Origin: Gammaproteobacteria bacterium UBA7803
GTDB taxonomy: Bacteria; Pseudomonadota; Gammaproteobacteria; Pseudomonadales; Azotimanducaceae
NCBI GenBank assembly: GCA_002480525.1
Contig: DLCH01000016.1
Span: 19,417-83,416, forward strand
Length of the DNA: 64,000 nt
Direction of reading: 5' to 3'
Part shown: piece after piece, positions 57,377 to 64,000 of the stretch
Position numbering within the stretch: position 1 is the stretch's first letter
How the letters are laid out: each line of letters starts with the position of its first letter
Translations under genes and position numbers: made by a program
Notes under the pieces: model-generated
Told to the model about the DNA's origin: nothing
The model's input: the letters and a program-made list of their open reading frames with translations, nothing else
The model's database searches: none

Positions 57377-57392
57377 CCCGGGCCGGCCCGGG
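57377..57392. terminator. 16-bp GC palindrome after the sensor kinase gene
   Basis: CCCGGGCCGGCCCGGG is a perfect palindrome directly after the stop codon, before the promoter of the receptor gene. It may halt transcription but lacks a U-tract. Confidence 0.4.
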
Positions 57393-57399
57393 CGCAGGC

Positions 57400-57428
57400 T
57401 TGGCAGGATCGCCGGCGCCACGTAGGCT
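57400..57428 (+). promoter_or_regulatory. Candidate sigma-70 promoter of the TonB-dependent receptor gene
   Basis: TTGGCA (57400-57405, 5/6) and TAGGCT (57423-57428, 3/6) are 17 nt apart, 35 nt before the ATG. No Fur-box-like palindrome is visible nearby. Confidence 0.45.
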
Positions 57429-57463
57429 TCGCCCCTTCGACCAATCCGGGGAGACCACACCTG

Positions 57464-59518
57464 ATGCGACGTATCGTGCTGGGGCTGCTGACGTTCGCCG
57501 CGTCGTCCACGGGTGTCGCGGTGGCCGCGCCCGCCGGGGCGCCCGGGGCCGGACCCATCGAGGAGGTGGTGGTGCGCTCGACCCGTCTCGAGCGCAGGGA
57601 GCTGCTCGCGCCGCTGGCGGTGAGCGTGGTCTCCGGCCAGGACATCCAGCTCGCCCGGCAGCAGCTCGGCATCGACGAGGCGCTGAACCGGGTGCCGGGC
57701 GTGTTCTTCCAGAACCGGTACAACTTCAACCAGGACCTGCGCATCTCGATTCGCGGATTCGGCGCCCAGGCCCAGTTCGGCATCGCCGGCGTGCATCTCA
57801 CCGTGGACGACATTCCGGTCACCACGCCGGACGGCACGGCCCAGGTGGACGATCTCGACATGGGCTCCATGGGCCGCGTCGAGGTGGTGCGCGGGCCGGC
57901 CGGGGCGCTGTACGGCACCTCCGCCGGCGGCGCCATCAACATGTACTCCGAGGCGCCGGCGGCGGAGCCGTTCGTCGAGCTGCGGGCCATGGCCGGCGAG
58001 TACGGCACCGAGCGCTATCAGCTCAAGGCCTCGGGCCAGCGCGACCGGCTCGGCTACCTGGCCAGCGTGAACTACCTCAACGTCGACGGCTTCCGGGATT
58101 TCGCCGAGAACGAGGCCACCATCTTCAATACCAAGGTCGACTACGACGTCGACGACACCCTGCGCGTGTCCGCCGTGGTCGCCGGTGTGCACTCGCCGCT
58201 GGCCCGGGACCCGGGCGCGCTGACGCCCGCCGAGCTGGAGAGCGGCCCGCGGGACCAGGCGCGCAGCCTGAACGTGCGCTGCAACGTCCGCGAGGTGGTG
58301 GACCAGTACCGCGCCGGGGTGGTGGTGGCCAAGGACTTCAGCGAGGCCCACAGCGTCAAGCTGCGCGGCTACGGCCTGACCCGGGACTTCGACGGCAACC
58401 TGCCGTGCCCGTTCGTCGGCCACACCGCCTTCGACCGGGACTTCCTCGGCGCCGGCGCCGAGTACGCCTTCACCGGTGCCCTGGCGGACCGGCCGCTGCG
58501 CCTGGTGACCGGCGTCGAGATCACCGACCAGGAGGACGACCGCCAGGGCTGGGCGGCGAGCCCCCTGGGCGTGCGCGGCGACCTCGAGGAAGACCAGTTC
58601 GAGCTGGTGGACACCGTCAGCGCCTATGCCCTGGCCGAGCTCGCGGTCACCGACGCGGTGCTGGTGAGCCTGGGGGCGCGCTACGTGGACGTGGACTTCG
58701 AGCTGGACGACCGCTTTCTGGCCGACGGCGACAACTCGGACTCGGTGTCGTTCTCGGAGTTCACCCCCACGGCGGGCGTCACCTGGATCGTCCGGGACGG
58801 GCTGAACCTGTACGCCAGCCTGTCGACCTCCTTCGAGACGCCGACCTTCGCCCAGCTCGGCGATCCCACCGGCGGGCCCGGCATTAACCAGGGCGTCGAC
58901 GCCCAGACGTCGACCAACTACGAGATCGGCGCCAAGGGCAGGCTCGGCGACCGGCTGCAGTATTCGGCGGCGCTGTTCTCCATCGACCTCGACGACCAGC
59001 TCGTGCCGTTCGAGCTGGCCGACGACGTGTTCTACCGCAATGCCGGCGAGTCGAGCCGCGACGGCTTCGAGCTGGCCCTGGACTACCGCTTCGACGAGCG
59101 CTGGTCGGCGGCGTTGGCCCTGACCCTGAACGACTTCCAGTTCGACGACTACACCGCGTCCGGCGTGGTGCTGGACGGCAACGAGACCCCCGGGGTGCCC
59201 GAGAGCCAGCTGTTCGTCGAGCTGGCCTACCGGCATCCGGAGGGCTGGTACGCGGTGGGCGACCTGCTGCACGTCGGCCGTTTCTACGCCGACGACGCCA
59301 ACAGCGACGCGGCCCGGGTGGACGACTACCGGGTGGCGAACCTGCGCGGCGGACGCCGGTTCCTGGTCGGCGGGCTGCCGGTGAACCTGTTCGCCGGGGT
59401 GAACAACCTGTTCGACGAGGAATACTTCTCGAACGTCCGCCTCAACCAGACCTTCAACCGGTACTTCGAACCGGCGCCGGACCGGCACGTCTACGGCGGG
59501 TTCTCCATCCGCTTCTGA
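57464..59518 (+). CDS. TonB-dependent outer-membrane receptor
   Basis: 684 residues. Signal peptide (IVLGLLTFAASSTGVAVAAP), TonB-box-like IEEVVVRSTR, and plug domain (about 45-160) with VPGVFFQNRYNFNQDLRISI, RGFG and VEVVRGPAGALYGTSAGGAI. A 22-strand barrel ends in the aromatic GGFSIRF. It resembles the FecA/ferric-siderophore or PhoX-like receptors that lack an N-terminal signalling domain. Its substrate cannot be told, since no uptake genes lie beside it. Confidence 0.93.
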   Translation: MRRIVLGLLTFAASSTGVAVAAPAGAPGAGPIEEVVVRSTRLERRELLAPLAVSVVSGQDIQLARQQLGIDEALNRVPGVFFQNRYNFNQDLRISIRGFGAQAQFGIAGVHLTVDDIPVTTPDGTAQVDDLDMGSMGRVEVVRGPAGALYGTSAGGAINMYSEAPAAEPFVELRAMAGEYGTERYQLKASGQRDRLGYLASVNYLNVDGFRDFAENEATIFNTKVDYDVDDTLRVSAVVAGVHSPLARDPGALTPAELESGPRDQARSLNVRCNVREVVDQYRAGVVVAKDFSEAHSVKLRGYGLTRDFDGNLPCPFVGHTAFDRDFLGAGAEYAFTGALADRPLRLVTGVEITDQEDDRQGWAASPLGVRGDLEEDQFELVDTVSAYALAELAVTDAVLVSLGARYVDVDFELDDRFLADGDNSDSVSFSEFTPTAGVTWIVRDGLNLYASLSTSFETPTFAQLGDPTGGPGINQGVDAQTSTNYEIGAKGRLGDRLQYSAALFSIDLDDQLVPFELADDVFYRNAGESSRDGFELALDYRFDERWSAALALTLNDFQFDDYTASGVVLDGNETPGVPESQLFVELAYRHPEGWYAVGDLLHVGRFYADDANSDAARVDDYRVANLRGGRRFLVGGLPVNLFAGVNNLFDEEYFSNVRLNQTFNRYFEPAPDRHVYGGFSIRF

Positions 59519-59535
59519 TGCCCCGTGGCAGGTCC

Positions 59536-59553
59536 GGCCCGGGCGGCCGGGCC
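59536..59553. terminator. GC hairpin between convergent receptor and DUF349 genes
   Basis: GGCCCGG (59536-59542) pairs perfectly with CCGGGCC (59547-59553) around GCGG. It lies between two convergent stops and could end transcripts from both sides; no U-tract is present. Confidence 0.45.
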
Positions 59554-59558
59554 CGCCG

Positions 59559-62378
59559 TCACAGCAGGGCGGTCAGCGCCCTGAAGAACCGTTCCCGGAG
59601 CGCCTCGGCGGCGCCGTCCTTGGGGCCGACCCGGCACCAGGCGGCGGCCATGGCCTCGGGGGATTCCTCGCCGCCGGCGCCGCTCAGGCCGGCCTGCAGC
59701 CGCTGCACCTGAACTTCGAGGCGCAGCGGCTCGTCCTCTGCCGGCGAGCCCAGGCCGGCGGCCAGCTCGGCCTGGACCGTGAGCCGCCGCAGCGTGTCGA
59801 TGTCCGCGGGCGCGGCGCCGGCCGTCCCGGCACGCGCACGGACGATGTCGTCGGCCAGGCCCTCGGGGCGGTCCAGCTCCGCGACGGCGCGGCCCTCGAG
59901 TTCCGCCCGGCTCGCCTCGGCGTCCCACCGGGCCAGGGCCTCGAGCCCGGCTCTCACCGAGGCCAGCTCGGCCTCGCGCAGCAGTCCCTGGTAGCGTTCC
60001 GTCAGCTCGCGGACGCGGCCCTGCAGCTCCCGCCGCCGCGCCGCGGGCAGCCGGTCGGCGGCATCCATGTCCCGGCGGAAGGCGCGCAGCACCTCGGCGC
60101 TGGCCGTTTCGGCCGTGGTGGTGGCCAGGCTCGCCGCGAATCCGTCGAGCACCTGCTGCAGCCGCCCGGCCAGCGCGTCGATCTCCGCGTCGGCGGCGTG
60201 ACGGGCGTCGTCGCGGGCGGCGAACACCCGGTCGCAGGCCTTGCGGAAGGCCTGCCAGAGCTGCTGATCGGGGCGCCGGGGGGTGATGCCCACCGCCTGC
60301 CAGCGGCTCTGCAGGGCCTTGGCGCGGGAGACCTTGTCGGCGACGTCGCCATCGTCCGCGGCGAGCGCCTCCGCCTCGGCGACGATGGCCTGCTTGAGGG
60401 ACAGGTTGCGGTCCCATTCCGCCTTGACCCGGTCGTGGAGCTGATTCTGCAGCGCCTCGAAGCGCTGCTCCACGGCCTTGCCGCGGCGCCGGTCCACCGG
60501 CTGCAGCCGGCGCCATTCCTGGCGGGCGGTGCGCATGATCTTCTCGGCCGCCTTCATGTCCGCCTGGCGCCAGTCCGTCTCCTCGAGATAGCGGGCCAGC
60601 TCGTCGCACAGTCGCTCGCGCTCGGCCAGGTTGGCCTGGCGCTCGGCGTCCTGCTCGGCGAACCAGGCCCGGCAGGTCTCGAAGGCCCGTTCGGCGGCGG
60701 CGTTGAAGCGGTCGGCCAGACGGCCGTCCACGGCCTGGGTGATCGGTCCCAGGGCCTGCCACTCCCCGCGCAGCGCCTTGATGCGCGCCGCCTGGTCGGG
60801 CGGTGCCAGGGGCTGGTCGGCGAGCGCGGTCATCGCGTCCACCAGGGCTTCCCGTTTCGGCGTGGTGGCGAAGGTCTGCCAGTCCTTCAGCTCGGCGAGC
60901 CGGGCCGATTGCCTCGCGAACGCCCGCGCCTCGTCCCGGATGGCCCGTCGCGGCAGCGCATCGTGCAGGGTCCGGGCCTCGGCGACCAGGCGGCGGGCGT
61001 CGGCCAGGTGGCCGTCGTCGATGGCACGGGTCAGTGCCTCGAGCCGGTCGGACAGGGCCGTGCGGTCTTGTTCGAGGCGCCGATCCGCGGTCTGCAGTGA
61101 TTCCCGCAGCGTGCCGACGGCGTCCAGCCGGGCGGCCAGAGCCGGCGCCGGCGGCGCCCAGGCGGGCCAGGCCACGGTCTGCGCCAGGCGCTCGATCCGG
61201 CGGACCAGGCCGCGCCGCCGTTCCACCTCGTCCCAGTCCGGCGACGGGACGTCCAGATCCAGCGGCGGCAGCGCGTCGGCGCCGGCGCTGGCGGCATCGG
61301 ACAGTGCCTGCCGGAGCCGGTCGTGGGCGTCGGCCAGCTCCCGGAACCGGTGGGAAACGGATTCGAACACCGCGTGCTGGGCCGGGGCCGGCGGGCGCTG
61401 GTCGGCCGCGGTGAGCCAGCGCTCGGTCAGCGCCTGGCGCTCGGCGGCCAGCGCCTCGAAGGGCTCGGCGGAGGCCAGCCGGCGGTCGAGGGCCTCGAAG
61501 GCGTCGACCAGCGGCTCGAAGGGGTCGGGTCCGTCGGCGGCGACGGCGTCGTCCCGGGCGGCGGCAGCCTGCGCGTCGGCGGCCGGTTCGGGCGGCGGTT
61601 CGGGCTCCAGGGCGGGCAGATCCGCCGGGGACGGCCGCAGCCCTTCCAGATCGTCGAGGCGCTCGCCGAAGGCGGCGAGGGCCTCGCGCTGGGCCGCGTA
61701 CTCGTCGAGGGCCGAGACGAGCCGCCGGTGCAGTTCGTGCACGCGTTCACGGCCGGGCCGGTCGTGAATGTCGCCGGCGGCGCGTGCCAGTGATGCGGCC
61801 AGCTCCTCGGCCCTGGCGCGGCTCGCGGCGGCGTCGTGCTGCAGTGTGCGGCGCTCGTCCAGCAGGCGGCGCGCGTGACGGTTGACGGTCTTGTCCCGGT
61901 TGCGGGACGCCTTTTCCAGGGCCGACAGCCCGGCGGCGCGGCGCAGCGCCGGCAGCGCCAGCACCGCGTCGCGCAGCTCGTCCCGGGCGGCGAGCGCCAG
62001 CGCCGCCAGGGCGTCGGCGTCGTCGATGCGCGCCAGCCGATCGCGGCGCTCCGCTTCGGGGAGGGCGGCCAGCTCGGCCGCGAGCAGCCGCGGACGGTCG
62101 ACGCCGGCGTCGCTGCCGCCGCCGAGTTCCACCAGGCGCCGCACGGCGGCGGCGCCCAGCCGCGGGTCGTCGACCAGGGCCTCGACCCGCTGCGGGTCCT
62201 GCAGACGCGCCAGGCAGGCCTGGCGCACCCCGTCGTCGGGGTCCTGGGCGAGCAGGCGCTCGAGCTCGGCGGCGAGTTCCGCGGCGCCGTTCTCGTCCAG
62301 CGCGAGCACCGCCGCCCGCCGGGCGGCGGGATTCGGATCGTTCAGTCCCCGGCGGCCCTTGAACAGGCGGCGCAGCAT
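59559..62378 (-). CDS. DUF349 repeat protein
   Basis: 939 residues, highly charged and helical, without signal peptide or membrane helix. The N-terminal 120 residues are HEAT-like (NPAARRAAVLALDENGAAEL). At least three DUF349 units follow after about 500, for example around LADRFNAAAERAFETCRAWF, MRTARQEWRRLQPVDRRRGK and AKALQSRWQAVGITPRRPDQ. DUF349 proteins are common in gammaproteobacteria and their role is unknown. Arg and Ala content is very high, as expected at this GC. The stop of the enoyl-CoA hydratase gene (62388) does not overlap its start, leaving 9 nt between the same-strand genes. Confidence 0.88.
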   Translation of the reverse strand: MLRRLFKGRRGLNDPNPAARRAAVLALDENGAAELAAELERLLAQDPDDGVRQACLARLQDPQRVEALVDDPRLGAAAVRRLVELGGGSDAGVDRPRLLAAELAALPEAERRDRLARIDDADALAALALAARDELRDAVLALPALRRAAGLSALEKASRNRDKTVNRHARRLLDERRTLQHDAAASRARAEELAASLARAAGDIHDRPGRERVHELHRRLVSALDEYAAQREALAAFGERLDDLEGLRPSPADLPALEPEPPPEPAADAQAAAARDDAVAADGPDPFEPLVDAFEALDRRLASAEPFEALAAERQALTERWLTAADQRPPAPAQHAVFESVSHRFRELADAHDRLRQALSDAASAGADALPPLDLDVPSPDWDEVERRRGLVRRIERLAQTVAWPAWAPPAPALAARLDAVGTLRESLQTADRRLEQDRTALSDRLEALTRAIDDGHLADARRLVAEARTLHDALPRRAIRDEARAFARQSARLAELKDWQTFATTPKREALVDAMTALADQPLAPPDQAARIKALRGEWQALGPITQAVDGRLADRFNAAAERAFETCRAWFAEQDAERQANLAERERLCDELARYLEETDWRQADMKAAEKIMRTARQEWRRLQPVDRRRGKAVEQRFEALQNQLHDRVKAEWDRNLSLKQAIVAEAEALAADDGDVADKVSRAKALQSRWQAVGITPRRPDQQLWQAFRKACDRVFAARDDARHAADAEIDALAGRLQQVLDGFAASLATTTAETASAEVLRAFRRDMDAADRLPAARRRELQGRVRELTERYQGLLREAELASVRAGLEALARWDAEASRAELEGRAVAELDRPEGLADDIVRARAGTAGAAPADIDTLRRLTVQAELAAGLGSPAEDEPLRLEVQVQRLQAGLSGAGGEESPEAMAAAWCRVGPKDGAAEALRERFFRALTALL

Positions 62379-62387
62379 GTCACGGCC

Positions 62388-63245
62388 TCACTCGAAGTGG
62401 CGGGCTTCCCACCAGGGGAAGAACTCGGGCATGTCCTGGCTGACCTTGCCGGGGAAGCGCGGTTCGCGTTTCTCGAGGAACGATTCCACGCCCTCCCGGG
62501 CGTCCGCGGACCGGCCGGTGTAGTAGACGCCCCGGGAATCGATCTTGTGCGCCTCCATCGGGTGATCGGCGCCCAGCATGCGCCACATCATCTGCCGCAC
62601 CATGGCCACCGACACCGCGGAGGTGTTGTCGGCGATGTCCCGGGCGATGGCGCGGGCGGCGGGCAGCAGATCCTCCGGCGCGTGCAGGCTCTTCACCAGT
62701 CCGCCGTCGAGCGCTTCCTGGGCTGGGAACACGCGGCCGCTGTAGCACCACTCCAGCGCCTGGCTGATGCCGACGATGCGCGGCAGGAAGTAGCTGGAGC
62801 AGGCCTCGGGGACGATGCCCCGGCGGGCGAACACGAAGCCGAACTTGGCGTTCTCCGAGGCGAGCCGGATGTCCATGGCGAGCTGCATGGTCACGCCCAC
62901 GCCCACCGCGGCACCGTTGACGGCGGCGATGATCGGCTTCTTCAGCTCGAAGATGCGCAGGGTCAGCAGGCCGCCGCCGTCCGGATGCAGGCCGCTGGCC
63001 CGATCGTCGCGGCCGTCGGCGTTGAAGGTGTCGCCGCCGGCGCCGAGGTCCGCGCCGGCACAGAACGCCCGGCCCTCGCCGGTGACGATGATGCAGCGCA
63101 CGTCGTCGTCCGCGTCGGCGCGGTCGAAGGCGTCGATCATCTCCTTGAGCATCTCGCCGGTGAAGGCGTTCATCCGCTCGGGGCGGTGCAGGGTCAGGGT
63201 GAGGATGCCGTCTTCGACGTCGTAACGGATGGTGTTGTAGCTCAT
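62388..63245 (-). CDS. Enoyl-CoA hydratase/isomerase (crotonase) family protein
   Basis: 285 residues. Crotonase fold with the oxyanion-hole segments GRAFCAGADLGAG and AAVNGAAVGVGVTMQLAMDI, and the catalytic-Glu region FARRGIVPEACSSYFLPRIV. A second acidic residue at the usual hydratase position is not obvious. The extended C-terminus (FPGKVSQDMPEFFPWWEARH) is typical of a widespread subgroup. It acts in fatty-acid or aromatic acyl-CoA breakdown. It is divergent from an acyl-CoA dehydrogenase gene, which fits beta-oxidation. Confidence 0.92.
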   Translation of the reverse strand: MSYNTIRYDVEDGILTLTLHRPERMNAFTGEMLKEMIDAFDRADADDDVRCIIVTGEGRAFCAGADLGAGGDTFNADGRDDRASGLHPDGGGLLTLRIFELKKPIIAAVNGAAVGVGVTMQLAMDIRLASENAKFGFVFARRGIVPEACSSYFLPRIVGISQALEWCYSGRVFPAQEALDGGLVKSLHAPEDLLPAARAIARDIADNTSAVSVAMVRQMMWRMLGADHPMEAHKIDSRGVYYTGRSADAREGVESFLEKREPRFPGKVSQDMPEFFPWWEARHFE

Positions 63246-63370
63246 GGGGCGGCTCCTCTGTGATGAATTCGGCGGGCGCCTGGCGGGCGCCGGGGCGGGG
63301 TATGGTGCCCTCTCCGGGGGCGTATTTCCACGGGGTTCGCGGCTATCCGCCTTCGCCGCGGTGCGGCTAC

Positions 63371-63414
63371 GGCGTGACTTTGCGGCGTGACTTTGCGGCG
63401 TGACTTTGCGGCGT
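63371..63414. repeat. Tandem 13-bp repeat, three perfect copies plus a partial
   Basis: GGCGTGACTTTGC is repeated at 63371-63383, 63384-63396 and 63397-63409, and GGCGT begins a fourth copy at 63410. It lies in the 228-nt divergent gap between the enoyl-CoA hydratase and acyl-CoA dehydrogenase genes, which otherwise holds nothing recognisable. Confidence 0.9.
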
Positions 63415-63473
63415 GGCTGCGCCCGGGGCGTTGCGCGATAATCGGAGCATCACAGAGCTGGGGAGAGCGTGGT

Positions 63474-64000
63474 ATGTCGGATCTGAACGCTTTTCGGGAA
63501 GAGACCCGGGCCTGGCTGGAGGAATTCTGTCCGCCGGGGGCCCGGGGGCCGGGGGAGATCGCCACGGGCAGCACCAAGGTGGAGATCGAGAACCCGGACG
63601 TGCGGATCTGGCTCGAGCGCATGGCCGAGCGGGGCTGGACGGTGCCGACCTGGCCGAAGGCCTATGGCGGCGGCGGGCTCAGCCTGGACGAGGCGCGGGT
63701 GCTGTACGACGAGATGGGGCGGATCGACGCCCGCCCGCCGCTGGTGAACATGGGCACGCGCATGCTCGGGCCGACCCTGCTCGAGTTCGGCACCGAGGAC
63801 CAGAAGCGCCGCCACCTCACCCGCATCGCCGAGGGTCGGGCCGCCTGGTGTCAGGGGTACAGCGAGCCCGGCGCGGGCTCGGACCTGGCGAGCCTGCGCA
63901 CCCGGGCCGAGGACCGGGGCGACGAGTTCGTCATCAACGGCCAGAAGATCTGGACCTCGGGAGCCCAGAACGCGGACTGGATGTTCGCCCTGGTGCGCAC
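63474..64000 (+). CDS. Acyl-CoA dehydrogenase, N-terminal part (truncated by window edge)
   Basis: The first 175 residues are visible from ATG 63474, with a GGGGAGAG ribosome site. The ACAD N-domain (REETRAWLEEFCPPGARGPG, MAERGWTVPTWPKAYGGGGL) and the start of the middle domain are present. The latter has the FAD/substrate motif WCQGYSEPGAGSDLASLRTR and INGQKIWTSGAQNADWMFAL. It oxidises an acyl-CoA to the enoyl-CoA that the divergent hydratase could use. The chain-length or ring preference is not visible in this part. Confidence 0.93.
   Translation, partial: MSDLNAFREETRAWLEEFCPPGARGPGEIATGSTKVEIENPDVRIWLERMAERGWTVPTWPKAYGGGGLSLDEARVLYDEMGRIDARPPLVNMGTRMLGPTLLEFGTEDQKRRHLTRIAEGRAAWCQGYSEPGAGSDLASLRTRAEDRGDEFVINGQKIWTSGAQNADWMFALVR

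Noticed and set aside
63371..63414. Tandem 13-bp repeat as a CRISPR array
   Set aside because: Units are too short and adjoin directly without spacers; no cas gene is present.

Overview
The window reads as chromosomal DNA of a very GC-rich (roughly 70 % by eye) Gammaproteobacterium. The evidence is the smc-zipA-ligA order, the divergent tesA / ybbA-ybbP arrangement, a YheU-family gene, TtcA, TrhO, BolA, DinG, a PpnN nucleosidase and a complete system-I cytochrome c maturation operon (ccmABCDEFGHI). No genus can be named from the sequence. No insertion sequence, phage, CRISPR, rRNA or tRNA gene was seen, so this is mostly core genome with a few accessory genes.

Layout. 1-967 (minus) is the N-terminal part of Lon, with a heat-shock-like promoter behind it. 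1144-2016 is a GrdB/PrdB-like selenoprotein read through an in-frame TGA with a hairpin placed like a bacterial SECIS. 2041-5310 (minus) holds an MscS-type channel and the tail-specific protease Prc, divergent from an FKBP lipoprotein at 5793. 6648-7295 (minus) is a Qnr-like pentapeptide-repeat protein. 7379-10253 holds a small membrane protein, signal peptidase I with a DUF1244 gene, a TerC-family membrane protein and a PP2C phosphatase. 10388-15633 holds trhO, bolA and tesA (minus), then ybbA-ybbP (plus). 15758-17767 is a GGDEF-EAL protein with a degenerate cyclase motif. 17768-18345 is a gene-free island of nested inverted repeats in front of ttcA.

19211-26496 (minus) encodes a 2148-residue Ser/Thr-kinase / ATPase / GAF / PAS / histidine-kinase / receiver / HPt protein and an OmpR-type regulator. 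26814-35978 is one long plus-strand run: yheU, a secreted DUF11-like protein, ppnN and ccmA-ccmI, most genes overlapping by 1-8 nt. 36059-46661 holds a GntR regulator, smc, zipA, ligA, a transglycosylase-like lipoprotein and dinG. 46695-50006 is a small oxidative cluster: a MarR regulator with overlapping operator-like palindromes, a carotenoid-cleavage-type dioxygenase and a convergent FAD-linked oxidase. 50124-54365 holds a small conserved protein, a pitrilysin-like M16 lipoprotein protease and a glycerate-kinase-like protein. 54415-57375 holds a glycine-zipper envelope protein, a PepSY protein and a PhoP/PhoQ-like two-component pair, preceded by a direct repeat suited to an OmpR-family regulator. 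57464-64000 holds a TonB-dependent receptor, a DUF349 protein, an enoyl-CoA hydratase and the start of an acyl-CoA dehydrogenase.

The main theme is envelope and redox biology: protein quality control (Lon, Prc, FKBP, signal peptidase, pitrilysin), cytochrome c assembly, envelope stress sensing and several signalling proteins. The most remarkable items are the selenoprotein that ordinary gene calling would split in two, the Qnr-like protein, the giant kinase with its regulator, and the palindrome-dense repeat islands.
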